The notes beneath the pieces are model-generated. The model worked only from the letters and a program-made list of their open reading frames with translations, was not told where the DNA came from and did no database searches. Position numbers and translations under genes: made by a program. DNA of 64,000 nt from Incurvaria masculella (lineage: Eukaryota > Arthropoda > Insecta > Lepidoptera > Incurvariidae). Location of the stretch: NCBI GenBank assembly GCA_946894095.1, contig OX335657.1, positions 496,001 to 560,000 on the forward strand. The letters run 5' to 3'. Positions 11,864-22,175 of the stretch are shown in pieces. Position 1 is the stretch's first letter; each line of letters starts with the position of its first letter.

Positions 11864-12120
11864 ATGTCGTCACATGAAAACGATGTAAATAATCCGCGGT
11901 GGAAAACAAAGTTTGAGAGCGCACGTCGCAGCCCCACGGTTTAGGTAGCCTCACGGATACGAAGGAAGCTATCCTCAACCGGCTGACTACGTTGGATCAG
12001 CAGCAGCGCAAACCCTCGGAAATGCTGCCGAGCGTGGAAACGCGACCTCCGATCGACCTTTCTGCAGCCAGCATCTACCACCAGCAAGACAAACTGCCTG
12101 CGACAACTTGTGAGCCCTAA
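11864..12120 (+). pseudogene. Broken gag remnant of the LTR element
   Basis: An ATG 64 nt after the 5' LTR opens MSSHENDVNNPRW and stops at TAG (11942-11944) after 26 codons. A shifted frame (11959-12120) continues with KEAILNRLTTLDQQQ and PPIDLSAASIY before TAA. Position and composition fit the N-terminus of a Gypsy-type Gag, but I see no major homology or CCHC zinc knuckle. It cannot make a working capsid protein. Confidence 0.4.
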
Positions 12121-13540
12121 GTGGGGAGCCACTTACTACATCTGGACCTGACGATGCCACGGAGTGCGTCATCAATGCTCTACAGTGCATACATCCGGTG
12201 AGATCAAACCATTATTGCATACGTGTCTGACTCAGGTAGTCTTCATGAAGTTAGTGCAAGGTGTGATGGCGTGTACCGACTCAGTTAGTTATTCCAAGTA
12301 CGCGGAATATGCACGTAAGTCTCTGTGACCTTTACGAATTCCGAAGGGAATCAGTGATGATCTTCTGTGCCCTATAATTATAATCGTTGCAAAACGAATG
12401 CAAAATTAATGCTCGCTATCATGGTCTAGTTTTTATCTATTTACGGTAAGTCGAATCGCTCATGTGCAAGAGCACCTAATAGTTCTGGTGCACGTAGCAA
12501 TTATTCGTCTAATTTCTGCGCGACAGCATTATTTCTAACTCGAGACAGTCGTAAGCGTCAATTGCACGCGCATGGTGATGATAAGGCGATTACGTGTATT
12601 TCCATGCATACGATCACCAATGTAATATATGCCCGAAAATATTTTAATCAAAATAAAATATGAGCAGTTCAGTGATTCATTTTTTAAAAGTCTGACCTTG
12701 TGGGTAATAAATGCTTTGCTAAGGAACATTCACAATCACGAAATAAAACGAATAAGAATTTTTGTCGCAAAATTGAGGGTAAGTTTGCAAATCGTGACGT
12801 TACCTCTGCTGTGTTGTGTGGTATAGGTACCCACAGATGTTTTTATCAACAGAAGTTTGCATATTTCGCTGATTTTGAGTGCACGATTTATATGATTGAA
12901 TTGAGCGATGAGATTTGACCGGATAGTTATGTGACATTGATTTATGTTACCCATTGAGTTTGGCGACTTGACTTTGAAAGTAGATTTTCATGTCGTTACC
13001 CACGGTTGCCTTAGCATTCCTGTAATTGTAGCGACTAATGTTTCTAATCGTAACGGTATCGCGTATATTTATACCGTTGATCATAGGCGTATCATACATA
13101 TGTGATAGATAGATTGTGTATAATGCGACGAAATAAGAGTCATTCAATTAAAACGGCTTTGAGCGGAGAAGAGAAAAACAGTTTAGTCAATGTGTTAGTA
13201 AGCTCTCTGAGTACTTTGTGAGTGGTAGGTACTACTACAGCAATCGTTAATTCGTAACCACTGAGTTGGTGTATCTTGGGAAGAATTAAAGCAATGGTCA
13301 GGTACGACCGAGCACTGAAACTTCTTAACTTCATCACCCCAGCCATACAAGCGTTTGTCAAATATATTAAGGTCCAAGGTACCAATCAGAATCGCAAAGC
13401 ATGGCACGAGCTTAGTAGACAGCAATCGTAAACTTTACTATCTATATAGCAACCAAACTAATCGATATCGCCCTGCATCTATAATATTTTCAGTGGATGA
13501 TTTTCTCTATGTTGTCAAGAGTTCTTAAAGCACTGGCGAA

Positions 13541-13711
13541 CTCCACATAGGATTATACCGCGTGACTAAAGTTCTGCCAAATGGATGGTATGCACTTTAT
13601 CTCCTAGCTGGCTCGTACGGAAAGACAACACAAGCAGCGGCCGAATGTCTGCTACCTTGGCAGTGCGAGAGGACGCCAGAAGATTATGCAGCATTTTTCT
13701 ATTGTGTCATT
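13541..13711 (+). pseudogene. C-terminal end of Gypsy-type pol (integrase tail)
   Basis: The frame reads HIGLYRVTKVLPNGWY, then AGSYGKTTQAAAECLLPW and CERTPEDYAAFFY. The pattern YRVxKVLPNGxY..GSYGK..A......W..E.TPE..AAFF is familiar from the C-terminal end of insect Gypsy polyproteins, downstream of the integrase core. The integrase core (HHCC and DDE) is absent. The open frame continues into the tandem repeats to about 13885, but that part is chance. The fragment fixes the element's orientation as + and marks the 3' edge of the deleted pol. Confidence 0.6.
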
Positions 13712-13830
13712 ATCATTAACCCACTGATAAAAACTTCCCCTCCTACCGGTAAGCTATGTCGGACTACACAATATTGGTTGAAGCTCCAATTAACACTCTT
13801 GTTGATTTTGTTTTCGCGTCACATGACTAT

Positions 13831-14423
13831 GGTATCGGTTGACTCGGAAGAGACTCCTGTAAGGCCCGTTGTGGCATTGGGTTGACTGAGAAGAGATCTG
13901 TGTAAAGCCTGTTTGTGGTATCGGTTGACTCGGAAGAGACTCCTGTAAGGCCCGCTGTGGCATTGGGTTGACTGAGAAGATATCTGTGTAAAGCCTGTGT
14001 GTGGTATCGGTTGACTCGGAAGAGACTCCTGTAAGGCCCGCTGTGGCATTGGGTTGACTGAGAAGATATCTGTGTAAAGCCTGTGTGTGGTATCGGTTGA
14101 CTCGGAAGAGACTCCTGTAAGGCCCGCTGTGGCATTGGGTTGACTGAGAAGAGATCTGTGTAAAGCCTGTTTGTGGTATCGGTTGACTTGGAAGAGATCC
14201 CTGTAAGGCCCGCTGTGGCATTGGGTTGACTGAGAAGAGATCTGTGTAAAGCCTGTTTGTGGTATCGGTTGACTTGGAAGAGACCCCTGTAAGGCCCGCC
14301 GTGGCAATGGGTTGCCTGAGAACAGACCTGTGTAAAGCCCGCGCTTGGATTGACTTGGAATAGATCCTTGTAAGGCCCGCTGTGGGATTGGGTTGACTGA
14401 GAAAGGCATGTGTAAGACACCCT
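13831..14423. repeat. 86-bp tandem repeat array, about 6.9 units
   Basis: Units begin GGTATCGGTTGACTCGG at 13831, 13917, 14003, 14089, 14175 and 14261, with a decayed seventh near 14345. Each 86-bp unit is itself two related halves of about 43 bp (GGTATCGGTTGACT and GGCATTGGGTTGACT). The array lies in the 3' untranslated part of the LTR element. All three minus-strand frames are open across it. Confidence 0.9.
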
Positions 14424-14646
14424 TAAATTCGCCAAGTATTGCCAATGGATTACGTGCCAACATTTCAAATCTGACTCGTTTTCTGTAATGCATGAGAACT
14501 GAGAAGTCACATAATATGAGAATGTTTCGGAAATATGTTCAGAGCCCATGTATAGTTTTTGATCCCCAGGTATTGAAGGCGAGGAGGAGAAGTGCCCAGT
14601 ACCTCCACTGTAGCCCGCGAGGTCGCTGGCCTGTCAGGAGAGGCCG

Positions 14647-14872
14647 TGTTAGCCGCCTGGATCGAAGATGGCAACACCGCTGACAGCGCCATCTCTATAT
14701 AAATGATTGCAACCGCGGTGGCGCCCCCTGTCTTCGGCGCGCGTTCTCGACTACGGTCGTTCATCTGTCCCACACTTAACCTAACTGTTATTTTTTTAGT
14801 TTATGGAATAAAGTAATGATAACTTCTTGAATCGAACTACTTTGTCATATTTAAATTAAAGATTAGTCTAAA
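14647..14872 (+). repeat. 3' LTR
   Basis: Same sequence as the 5' LTR with no difference seen. The duplicated ACTTA follows directly. No strong polypurine tract abuts it; purine-rich AGGAGAGG is the closest candidate. Confidence 0.85.
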
Positions 14873-14877
14873 ACTTA

Positions 14878-17228
14878 AATATTTTCAAAATGCCTTTAAA
14901 GATAATAATTGCTTTAGTCAACTTAAAAATAATTCCTTGTCACCGCGTCAATAATGTTTGTGTAACAGCGTCGGATGGACAAACAGAATTCCTGCAAATT
15001 AATTTTGTTAATAAGTTAACCCGCCGTGTTCGAGTACGATTTGACCACCGCCGGTCGGCGCCGCCTCCGCCGCAGTCGGCCGAGCTGATCCCTCATGAAA
15101 AGGGACGATTGAAAAAGTGGGCCCGCCCACGCGGCGAGCCGGCGGCGCCCTCCACGAACTCGCATCCCTTCCTCGGCGGCGGGTCCCGGCCCCTCCGGGC
15201 CGCGGTGCGTCGACGCATCTCTACCGGCGCCGGCGGAGGTCGGCCGACGGCGAACAGACGACGAAAGAGGAACGGGTGAAGGTTGTCTGTTTGTCTTAAA
15301 ATTAATTTGGCGGCTTATGTTATTTCGTGCGGGTCTGTGTGGTGTGGCACGCGTGGTGACGTGCGCGTGTGTGAGGGTGTTGTCCGACGCCGCCGTGCCG
15401 TGTCGGTGTGCGGGTGGCGTGTTTTCATCATCATTATTGCGACCGCGCGGTAATACCCCGGCGTTGGCGGTTCGCGCGCCCTCGCTGTTAATTTGCCTTG
15501 CTATGGATATTGGCGTTGTGTTATTTTGAAGTCAATTTAAAAAAAATCCATATTTTATACCGACCGATTGACGCATCGCAGCAATTCCGGGCAAATTCAT
15601 TTGATCTGGAAGTTCGTGCACTTTAAACTATCCCCCGTCGCCCAATCGTACCGATCCGTTCCTACCGGGACTGGAACTGAGTCGTCGATATACTATAACC
15701 AACCTTTACTTTTGTCTGTGGTTTCACTCTACTCTATCAATTTAGTTTCCGAAGTTCGATGGGCATGTCCTGCGTGCGACAGGCGACCTCCCCCGCCTCA
15801 ACCCCCACTCCCAACGGTGACTCAATCAATCAACCCGATATCAACTATTCCACCCGTTATTCTGTCGCGCTTTCTCACACCTCGCTTACTTCAGATCCAA
15901 ACAGAGCATCGTATAATGTCCATTATCTGGCGCTTCTACTATCATAGCCTTTCGAAAACATTTTCGAATTTATCTTGGCCATTCGCTCCGCGGAACAAGT
16001 TCTCAGACGGCTGTTGTAATTGATGTTTAAAGTGTTGGTCTGGAGGCGCCGCGCCGCGCCTCCACCCGGGTGCTCCCCGCCCGGCGTGTCCTATTCGCCG
16101 CTTGCAATATTCGCTCGCTTCTTACAAACAAACTGCCAACAAACAACACCACTTGTCCCAACTTGCTCTCGGAGCCCGCCCCTCCCCCACCCTCGCCCCT
16201 ACCCCCACCCCCAACCCCACCCCACGCCGGACGCGCCGACGCCGAACCGATGGCATTGGATCGTAATGACATTAACTAGATGAGTCTACGACTTTTGGGA
16301 TGGATTGCGGAGTTGCTCGCGCTAACTCTTAATGGCGGCCATTAGGGACTCGATGAATCTAGAAACTATCCTGTTAAAGCGCCTCACATCACAGTCTAGA
16401 TCAGTCTTTCTCAAAGTGGGCGATAACGCCGCCTTGTGGGCGCAGGGGGGAGTTACAGGGCTCAGAGGAAATTGGGGGGCGTTGAAGTGGTTTAGGGGGG
16501 CTAAAGCTGATTTGGGTATTCTAATATTTACCTATAGTACCTGGTTTAAACTGAAATGAAAACCCACTATATAGATTATTTTGCTAAATATTATTTCTAA
16601 AGTTCCGTTAAATTGCCCTCATTAGAACTCAGAAACAAGGTATAATTATGAACTCATGTAGAACGCTATGAATAAATAATTTAACTAAATGTATTAGAGT
16701 AATGATTGATATTTGTGATTTACAAGATGGGGTAAAGCTAAACATTATAGGGGGCGCTGGAACATGATCGATTCTCAAAGTGGGCGGTAGACAAAATAAG
16801 TTAGATAACTTCCAGTCTAGATGGACCAACGATGATTGAGGGCGTACCTGAAGTGGGTAGTGAGTCCAAATATGTGTAAGTGAAGTCAATCGATACGGTA
16901 ATGTATGTAGTGAATATACTATATCGTTAGGTGTTGAGGGTTGAGAGATGGGACGGAAGCAAGACACACACGCTGGCTCTGACAACTGACTGATCAAACA
17001 GTGGAGGCAGACCAGGAGCTCAGGACACTTGCTTGTACATATATCATGTATCGGCTCCCTGAATTACTTTGATCATGTCGCATGGTTCGAGAGAAAATAT
17101 ACACATCGACACTGTCAAAACTTAAATACAGCCAACTTTAACGATGCATTTTCATACATACAGGCAGTCTAAGTAAAATCTTATTTTTCGTACTAAGCAA
17201 GTTCGTCGCTTTTTTCAACGAATGTGAT
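14878..17228. other. Gene-free stretch with GC-rich islands
   Basis: GC-rich islands at 15040-15500 and 16040-16260 contain open frames of up to 151 codons with no recognisable domain and mixed codon use. The rest is AT-rich. A weak hAT-like start (CAGTCTTTCTCAAAGTGGG, 16402) has no partner end. Confidence 0.4.
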
Positions 17229-17345
17229 ATTGTTTATTGTTTATTCATCATCCACAGGCAGCACACTGCACTTGGATTTGTCATATTTTATCATTCCAGT
17301 TCAGCATTCACGGCGAAGAAGAACTGGCAAGAAACTTCGCTGATT
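17229..17345 (+). repeat. LINE-type 3' tail repeat
   Basis: Contains TTCATCATCCACAGG and GAAGAAGAACTGGCAAGAAAC. The first part matches 5700-5805 inverted, and the second resembles the tails at 18528 and 36945. Confidence 0.4.
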
Positions 17346-17361
17346 TTTTTTTAACGTCCAC

Positions 17362-17526
17362 TTAGGGCCTAGTGCACGAAAGCACAAAAAATTAAAATCA
17401 ACATCAATGTACGATTAAACACGTCACTTTGTATAGACAGTATGGAAGGAACTCTATGCGGTTCACTAAAAGTGACGGGTTTGAACATTGATTAACTCGG
17501 CCGTCTCTTCGTGCAACCGGGGCTTA
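17362..17526 (+). mobile_element. Short MITE family M, copy 1
   Basis: About 160 bp, beginning GGGCCTAGTGCACGAA and ending TTCGTGCAACCGGGGC, bounded by TTA on both sides. The shared core GGAAGGAACTCTATGCGGTT also occurs at 27115-27273 and 52839-52994. G-rich imperfect TIRs plus a TTA duplication suggest a Harbinger-type MITE, though other copies have less clean flanks. Confidence 0.6.
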
Positions 17527-17939
17527 GTCTAAGTTTACAAATTTGTTTGTAAACTTGTACCCGTTTATGTCAATACATTAAATTAATATTAATTCACTAA
17601 AAAATCTACCATTCACGCCGTATGGAACAGTTCATGACAAATATCGGTTTATTTTGCAAAGTCATGTCCGTCACCTAACATGTTGCCTATTGGAGCAGGC
17701 CAGTCACCACAAACAGCAACCGTTCACGAGCCGGGTCCAGCCATCGCCTCTCTCAACCATATTTTAGGGGCAGAGGTGACCCGAACAAAGCGTCACCACA
17801 AGCAAGGACCTTGAAGCGATGCTCTACTCCTTTTTTAAATCAATAGTGAAATAAGGATACATTATTTAAAGATCAATTTATAAATAACTGCAAATTGGAC
17901 TAAGCATACCTTTCGCGGGCGAACAATGCCACCACTGCT

Positions 17940-18344
17940 CTACATATACTCATAATTAGGAATTCCCCTACAGTCCATCATCCCGTAATCAATCCCATAC
18001 ATACATTGATTTAACGCTTTACCTGCTTTGTGGATATTGACTTCAGAGATTGAACATTTAAACATATTGTCGTCGACACCAAAATCGTATTTGGCTAGAG
18101 CCAGTCTTTTCCCCGCGAGCTCCCGGCGGCGAGCGGCCGTGTCAATATTAACCACTCCACGACACGTTAAAGTTTTTGCAGCTAATGCTGCTCCGCAGTC
18201 CGCAAGTCGCCCTCGCCGGAGGGTAAACGCGCGCACCGCAGTTTGGGCAATATTGTCTGGATTAGGCTCGGTGTGATAGTGAGTGGTGTGTGCTCTGGAC
18301 GTCGACAATCTATGAATTGATGTATGAAGTGACCGGCTCCACAC
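17940..18344 (-). other. Open frame of 134 codons, function unknown
   Basis: This is one of the longest open frames here that is not clearly in a repeat. It starts MWSRSLHTS and contains LADCGAALAAKTLTCRG and DDNMFKCSISEVNIHK. I recognise no domain, no splice context and no strong codon bias, and part of it overlaps a GC-rich island. It could be an exon or, more likely, a chance frame. Confidence 0.15.
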
Positions 18345-18527
18345 GGTTACTTTAATGAGATATAAGTTTTGTTGAGGAGGATAATACTTTAGCTAATTTA
18401 GACTAGTCTTTACAAATGCCATGGAATCTCTAGTTTTAATAGCCCTCTAATAGCTCCGTCAGTGTCTAGCACTGTTGCGGTGTTCATGAGTATTTGAAAA
18501 TGTTCAAGCTAAGCAACGAATTTAATT

Positions 18528-18655
18528 TATTTATTCATGTTCTGGTAGTCAAACTACTCTAAGTTATGTCACAATTTAATTGATCCGCGGATTCGATCAA
18601 CCAGCGAAGAAGAACCCGCAAAGAAACTTCACTGGTCTTTTTTTGTCCACATTAA
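18528..18655 (+). repeat. LINE 3'-tail repeat, copy 1
   Basis: GGTAGTCAAACTAC, CGGATTCGATCAA and AAGAACCCGCAAAGAAACTT also occur in order at 36945-37110. This fits a 5'-truncated LINE or a tail-derived SINE. Confidence 0.55.
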
Positions 18656-19076
18656 TGATAAAATACAATTATAATTTTATACCTAAATGCTACAGCCAAA
18701 ACTTGAAGAACGGGCTAATGAAATACCGGTTTGATAGAAAAAAGCATTTTCAAGATCCTCTCAAAGGACCGCTGTATCCTTTGAGCTATGTCTATGAAAA
18801 GGAGCGCATACCCAGTATTGGAAGTATGAATTTTGAACGAACGACATAGGCACAACATTAGCCTTGCAAGGTTGAATCGCATTAACTCCTCGGTGCGGTT
18901 TCCGTGATGCAGCTCACCGGGAGACGATGTTTCCCAGTTCGTGCGTGCCGTATTGTGCGTGCGTAGTTCAACGTTACGCGACACCTCCGGCTCATTTGTC
19001 GCACAGCACGAATTTTGATCAAAAACCAAATATGTGTAAGCGTACTACGCCTCAAATTTATTTCCAGAAAGACTGG

Positions 19077-19198
19077 GTTCCGCCACCACCTCCAGTTAAC
19101 TAAAATTCGATATGTAAGTTTCGGTTACATTGCATTTTTGCATGGTGTAACCGAAAGGTAACTTTGGGATTTTTGTAGCTGGAGGTGGTGGAAACGGG
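19077..19198. repeat. Small hairpin-forming repeat
   Basis: CGCCACCACCTCCAG (19081-19095) pairs with CTGGAGGTGGTGG (19179-19191), and inside these TTCGGTTACA pairs with TGTAACCGAA. The ~120-bp unit is nearly palindromic, like a small MITE. No TSD is obvious. Confidence 0.5.
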
Positions 19199-19930
19199 CG
19201 TTAACCATTTGATTTTCAGTGATATGTAAATTGTTTCGATACTAACTCAATACCGAAGCGGCCTATAAAACATGTGTCCGGCAAAAATACGAACTTAGCA
19301 TCCGGTGCATTGTTTTGAATTCATAAGGATCGTGTCCAAGTTTCGTGCTCTTCACCAAGCATACGGTATTATGACGTATAGTCGAGCCGTTCTAAGAAGC
19401 GTTTTTTGACAGATGAGGGATAGGGAAGGGTAAAAACCAGAGTTTTACTTTTATATCGATAACATTTCAACAAGGAAATGCAAAAATCTAATAATAGGCA
19501 ATCTTCTCTAAAATAAAACACATTCATACAGATGGACAGATGATTATCTGATTTCGGAAGGTGTTTCATAACCTAAATACAAGATCTTTTGCACATATAC
19601 AGCTTTCAACGGAATAATTTTCCAAACATTAACCATTATATATTTGGAGCAAAACATTTTAATAACATTTTGCTGTACACCTTAAAAGGAGCCTCTTCCA
19701 CATACATTTTCGTGAGTAGTAATTGACAACTTTTGTGGTGAGCACCACTTTTTTAGTCGAAAAACAGTATTGAGGACCGAAAAAAGGAAAACATAACCAC
19801 CCAAAATGAAAAAAAAGGGCGACGTACAAATATCGTGAATCTAAGCCGATTGTTATTATTCTATTTCACCTAAGATTACTGTCAGTTTTATTCGACTTTC
19901 TTCTTCAGCGGTGTAAAGTTAACTGACTAG

Positions 19931-20291
19931 AAAAACCGGCCAAGTGCGAGTTGGACTCGCATACGAAGGGTTCCGTACCATCGCACAAGATTTACAAAAT
20001 AAAACACGTTTTTTGTAAGGGGCCCCCTTTAATTATTATTATTTTATAATGTTACCTATTTGTTGTTATAGCGGCAAAATACATACATAATCTGTGAAAA
20101 TTTCAGCTTCCTACCTGTTACGGTTCATGAGATACAGCCCTGTGACAGACGGACAGACGGACGGACGGACGGACGGACGGACGGACGGACGGACGGACGG
20201 ACGGACGGACGGACGGACGGACGGACGGACGGACAGCGGAGGCTTAGTAATAGGGTTCCGTTTTCACCCTTTGGGTACGGGACCCTAAAAA
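19931..20291 (+). repeat. Interspersed repeat family P, copy 2
   Basis: Starts AAAAACCGGCCAAGTGCGAG and ends GGGACCCTAAAAA. It carries the same GATACAGCCCTGTGAC block before the microsatellite as the copy at 5961. Its GGAC array is greatly expanded here. Confidence 0.8.
20147..20233 (+). repeat. (GGAC)n microsatellite, about 21 units
   Basis: An almost uninterrupted GGAC array inside the family-P repeat. Other copies have three to about ten units at the same place, so the element carries its own seed for microsatellite growth. Confidence 0.95.
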
Positions 20292-21934
20292 GCTAGATGA
20301 TATTGCAATTAACTTTCCATTTATTATATGTGCCTAAACATATAATTTAAGAAATGAAGGAGGCATTCGTTAATTGCTGGAAATCCCGAGACCGAATATT
20401 CATTCTCACAAGCCAACATTGGTAATCGTGATGATATCTATTTGATTTTCCTTTATAAGAATATTTAAGTAATAGTTATGAAAATTAAAGATATTAAAAC
20501 TTAAATGGTCGATATTATTTTGCAGGTTCACATCCCTATTGCAATTTACTCCCAGTGCTGGTACTGTACCATTATTTTGTTCATAATTATATTATTTAAT
20601 ACATTGTTAAGTAATTAATTGACACAATATATAATAAAATATAATCTACAAGTCATAATAAAAAAAACAAATCAGCAAGCTGTTATTATTTGGTCCCAAA
20701 AATATAAAACGTGGGGTAAAGTGGTCTGTTCCATAATTTAGTCATTAGCTTTTCTTCCACACTGCTGTGTCAAAAAACGCTTCTTAGAACGGCTCGACTA
20801 TAACTACGGCTATTACGTCAGATCGTATGCATAAAACGAGTCAGGGGGCGAGGGCGGGGGTGGAGTGCGCGCTGCAGGAGGGGGATTGGCGGTCGAGTGA
20901 TCCGCTAGTAATCCCGACACAAGTCTGACCTGTCGCGCTCAATGGGCCGGCTCCGATGCGACACGCTAATGCAGCTTACACTGACCGCCTTCCCCCCCCC
21001 CCACCTTCCTCCACCTTCCTCCCCCCGGCCCCGGGCACCAACTTGCAGCCAACACGACAGAACTTCTGCTAAGAAGCCGCCGATCTCGGTCGACGTAACT
21101 GTGTATTTTGTTCAATGTAACATTTACTCTGCTGCGAACTCCCCGCCAAATGGTTTTACTTGAGTAAAACTTAGCTCGGTTAGATAGTCGAGGATTCATT
21201 TGGAATATTAGTGTCATTATTTTATCCCCGCACAAACGAGGTATTATGGAAAGCCTTCTCGCCGGACAAATCGTTTACGCAGTCCTCCCTCGCCCCCTCC
21301 CCCGCGGCGTCTCTAATAACATACTGGAGGCGCGTGAGCCATTTCAGTTTCCCGATAGATAAGTGTCAGGGGCGCCAATAAAATAAGACGAATAAATAAA
21401 ACATGTGCGCGCGCCGATAAAGCTATCCCGCACTGCCGCGCCGCCACCCCCGCGCCGCCCCCGCACCACCCCCGCGCCAGACGACGTGCGGGAGACATTC
21501 CAGAAACGTCGCCAGCCATAAAATCTCTGAGCTAGCAAATTGAAATACCTATATTATTTCGTGTCATAATGGATGTGTGCAATCTGTGATGTGTGCACAT
21601 GCGAGTCGTACGCCGAGTGTAATAATTATATCTTTTTGGAGCGTAATATTCTTACGATTGCCTAATTGATGACGACAATGGAAATTTTCCGCCAAGTTTT
21701 TAATCAGTAGATTTTTTCATTAGCTGAAGTTCACTGACGTTTACTGAGTCTTCGTAACGGCATGTATTTCTCTATGCGCGTTTACAGCAACGATTGTCAT
21801 ACGGATACACTTTTGTCTATTTAGTACCGTCGCCGTCGTCGATGAGACCTAATAAAATATGACGATACGTAAATTTTTATTTAAATAATACGCATAAACC
21901 TTCACTAGCGCCGTGGTAAAAACTTACGTAACTG
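20292..21934. other. Gene-free stretch
   Basis: AT-rich to about 20800, then GC-rich with C-runs near 20993-21022 and 21293-21300. I see no supported exon or paired repeat ends. Confidence 0.45.
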
Positions 21935-22175
21935 GGGGCCCATTCAGGTAAGAGTGAGTTCGAGTTCGGGAGTGAGTTAACCTAAAAATAGCTGGGAAAT
22001 ATATTATTATTTAAATAACGGAACCGTTATTTATACTTCCAACGTATTTACGGGACAGACCAGATTTTTTGCTAACTGTAATGATGTTCAAGAAGTGTGG
22101 AAGCATTAACTATTAAAAAAAGTGAGTTGATATTTAGTGACGAATTCGAACTCACTCTTACCCTGAATGGACCCC
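21935..22175. mobile_element. PIF/Harbinger-type MITE, copy 2 (inverted)
   Basis: Starts GGGGCCCATTC and ends GAATGGACCCC, flanked by CTG on both sides (21932-21934, 22176-22178). It is the inverted equivalent of the copy at 3988-4231, and CTG is the complement of that copy's CAG duplication. Confidence 0.72.

Larger units (their letters stand above)
11573..14872 (+). mobile_element. Young non-autonomous Ty3/Gypsy-type LTR retrotransposon
   Basis: Two 226-227-bp LTRs, identical as far as I can read, bound a 2.8-kb interior. The whole is flanked by ACTTA (11568-11572 and 14873-14877; CTTA if the final A belongs to the LTR). Identical LTRs imply recent insertion. The interior keeps only a broken gag start (11864-12120) and the last part of pol (13541-13711). 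Protease, reverse transcriptase, RNase H and most of integrase are gone, and unrelated AT-rich sequence fills the middle. An 86-bp tandem array lies between pol and the 3' LTR. It must have been copied using proteins supplied in trans. The Gypsy assignment rests mainly on the pol C-terminal motif. Confidence 0.8.

Noticed and set aside
13195..13425. Minus-strand integrase-like frame (CCSSTYHSQS) inside the LTR element
   Set aside because: A short chance resemblance to the YHPQS motif with no supporting catalytic residues, on the opposite strand to the element.
13790..14549. Three overlapping minus-strand frames of 143, 224 and 240 codons as a repetitive protein family
   Set aside because: They follow from an 86-bp tandem repeat with no stops on that strand, lie antisense to the LTR element, and each reads the same repeat in a different frame.
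15568..16023. 151-codon + frame as a gene
   Set aside because: No domain, no codon bias, no splice or promoter context; it spans a composition change and is probably chance.
16402..16800. hAT-type element starting CAGTCTTTCTCAAAGTGGG
   Set aside because: The start resembles hAT ends, but no inverted partner end or 8-bp duplication was found.
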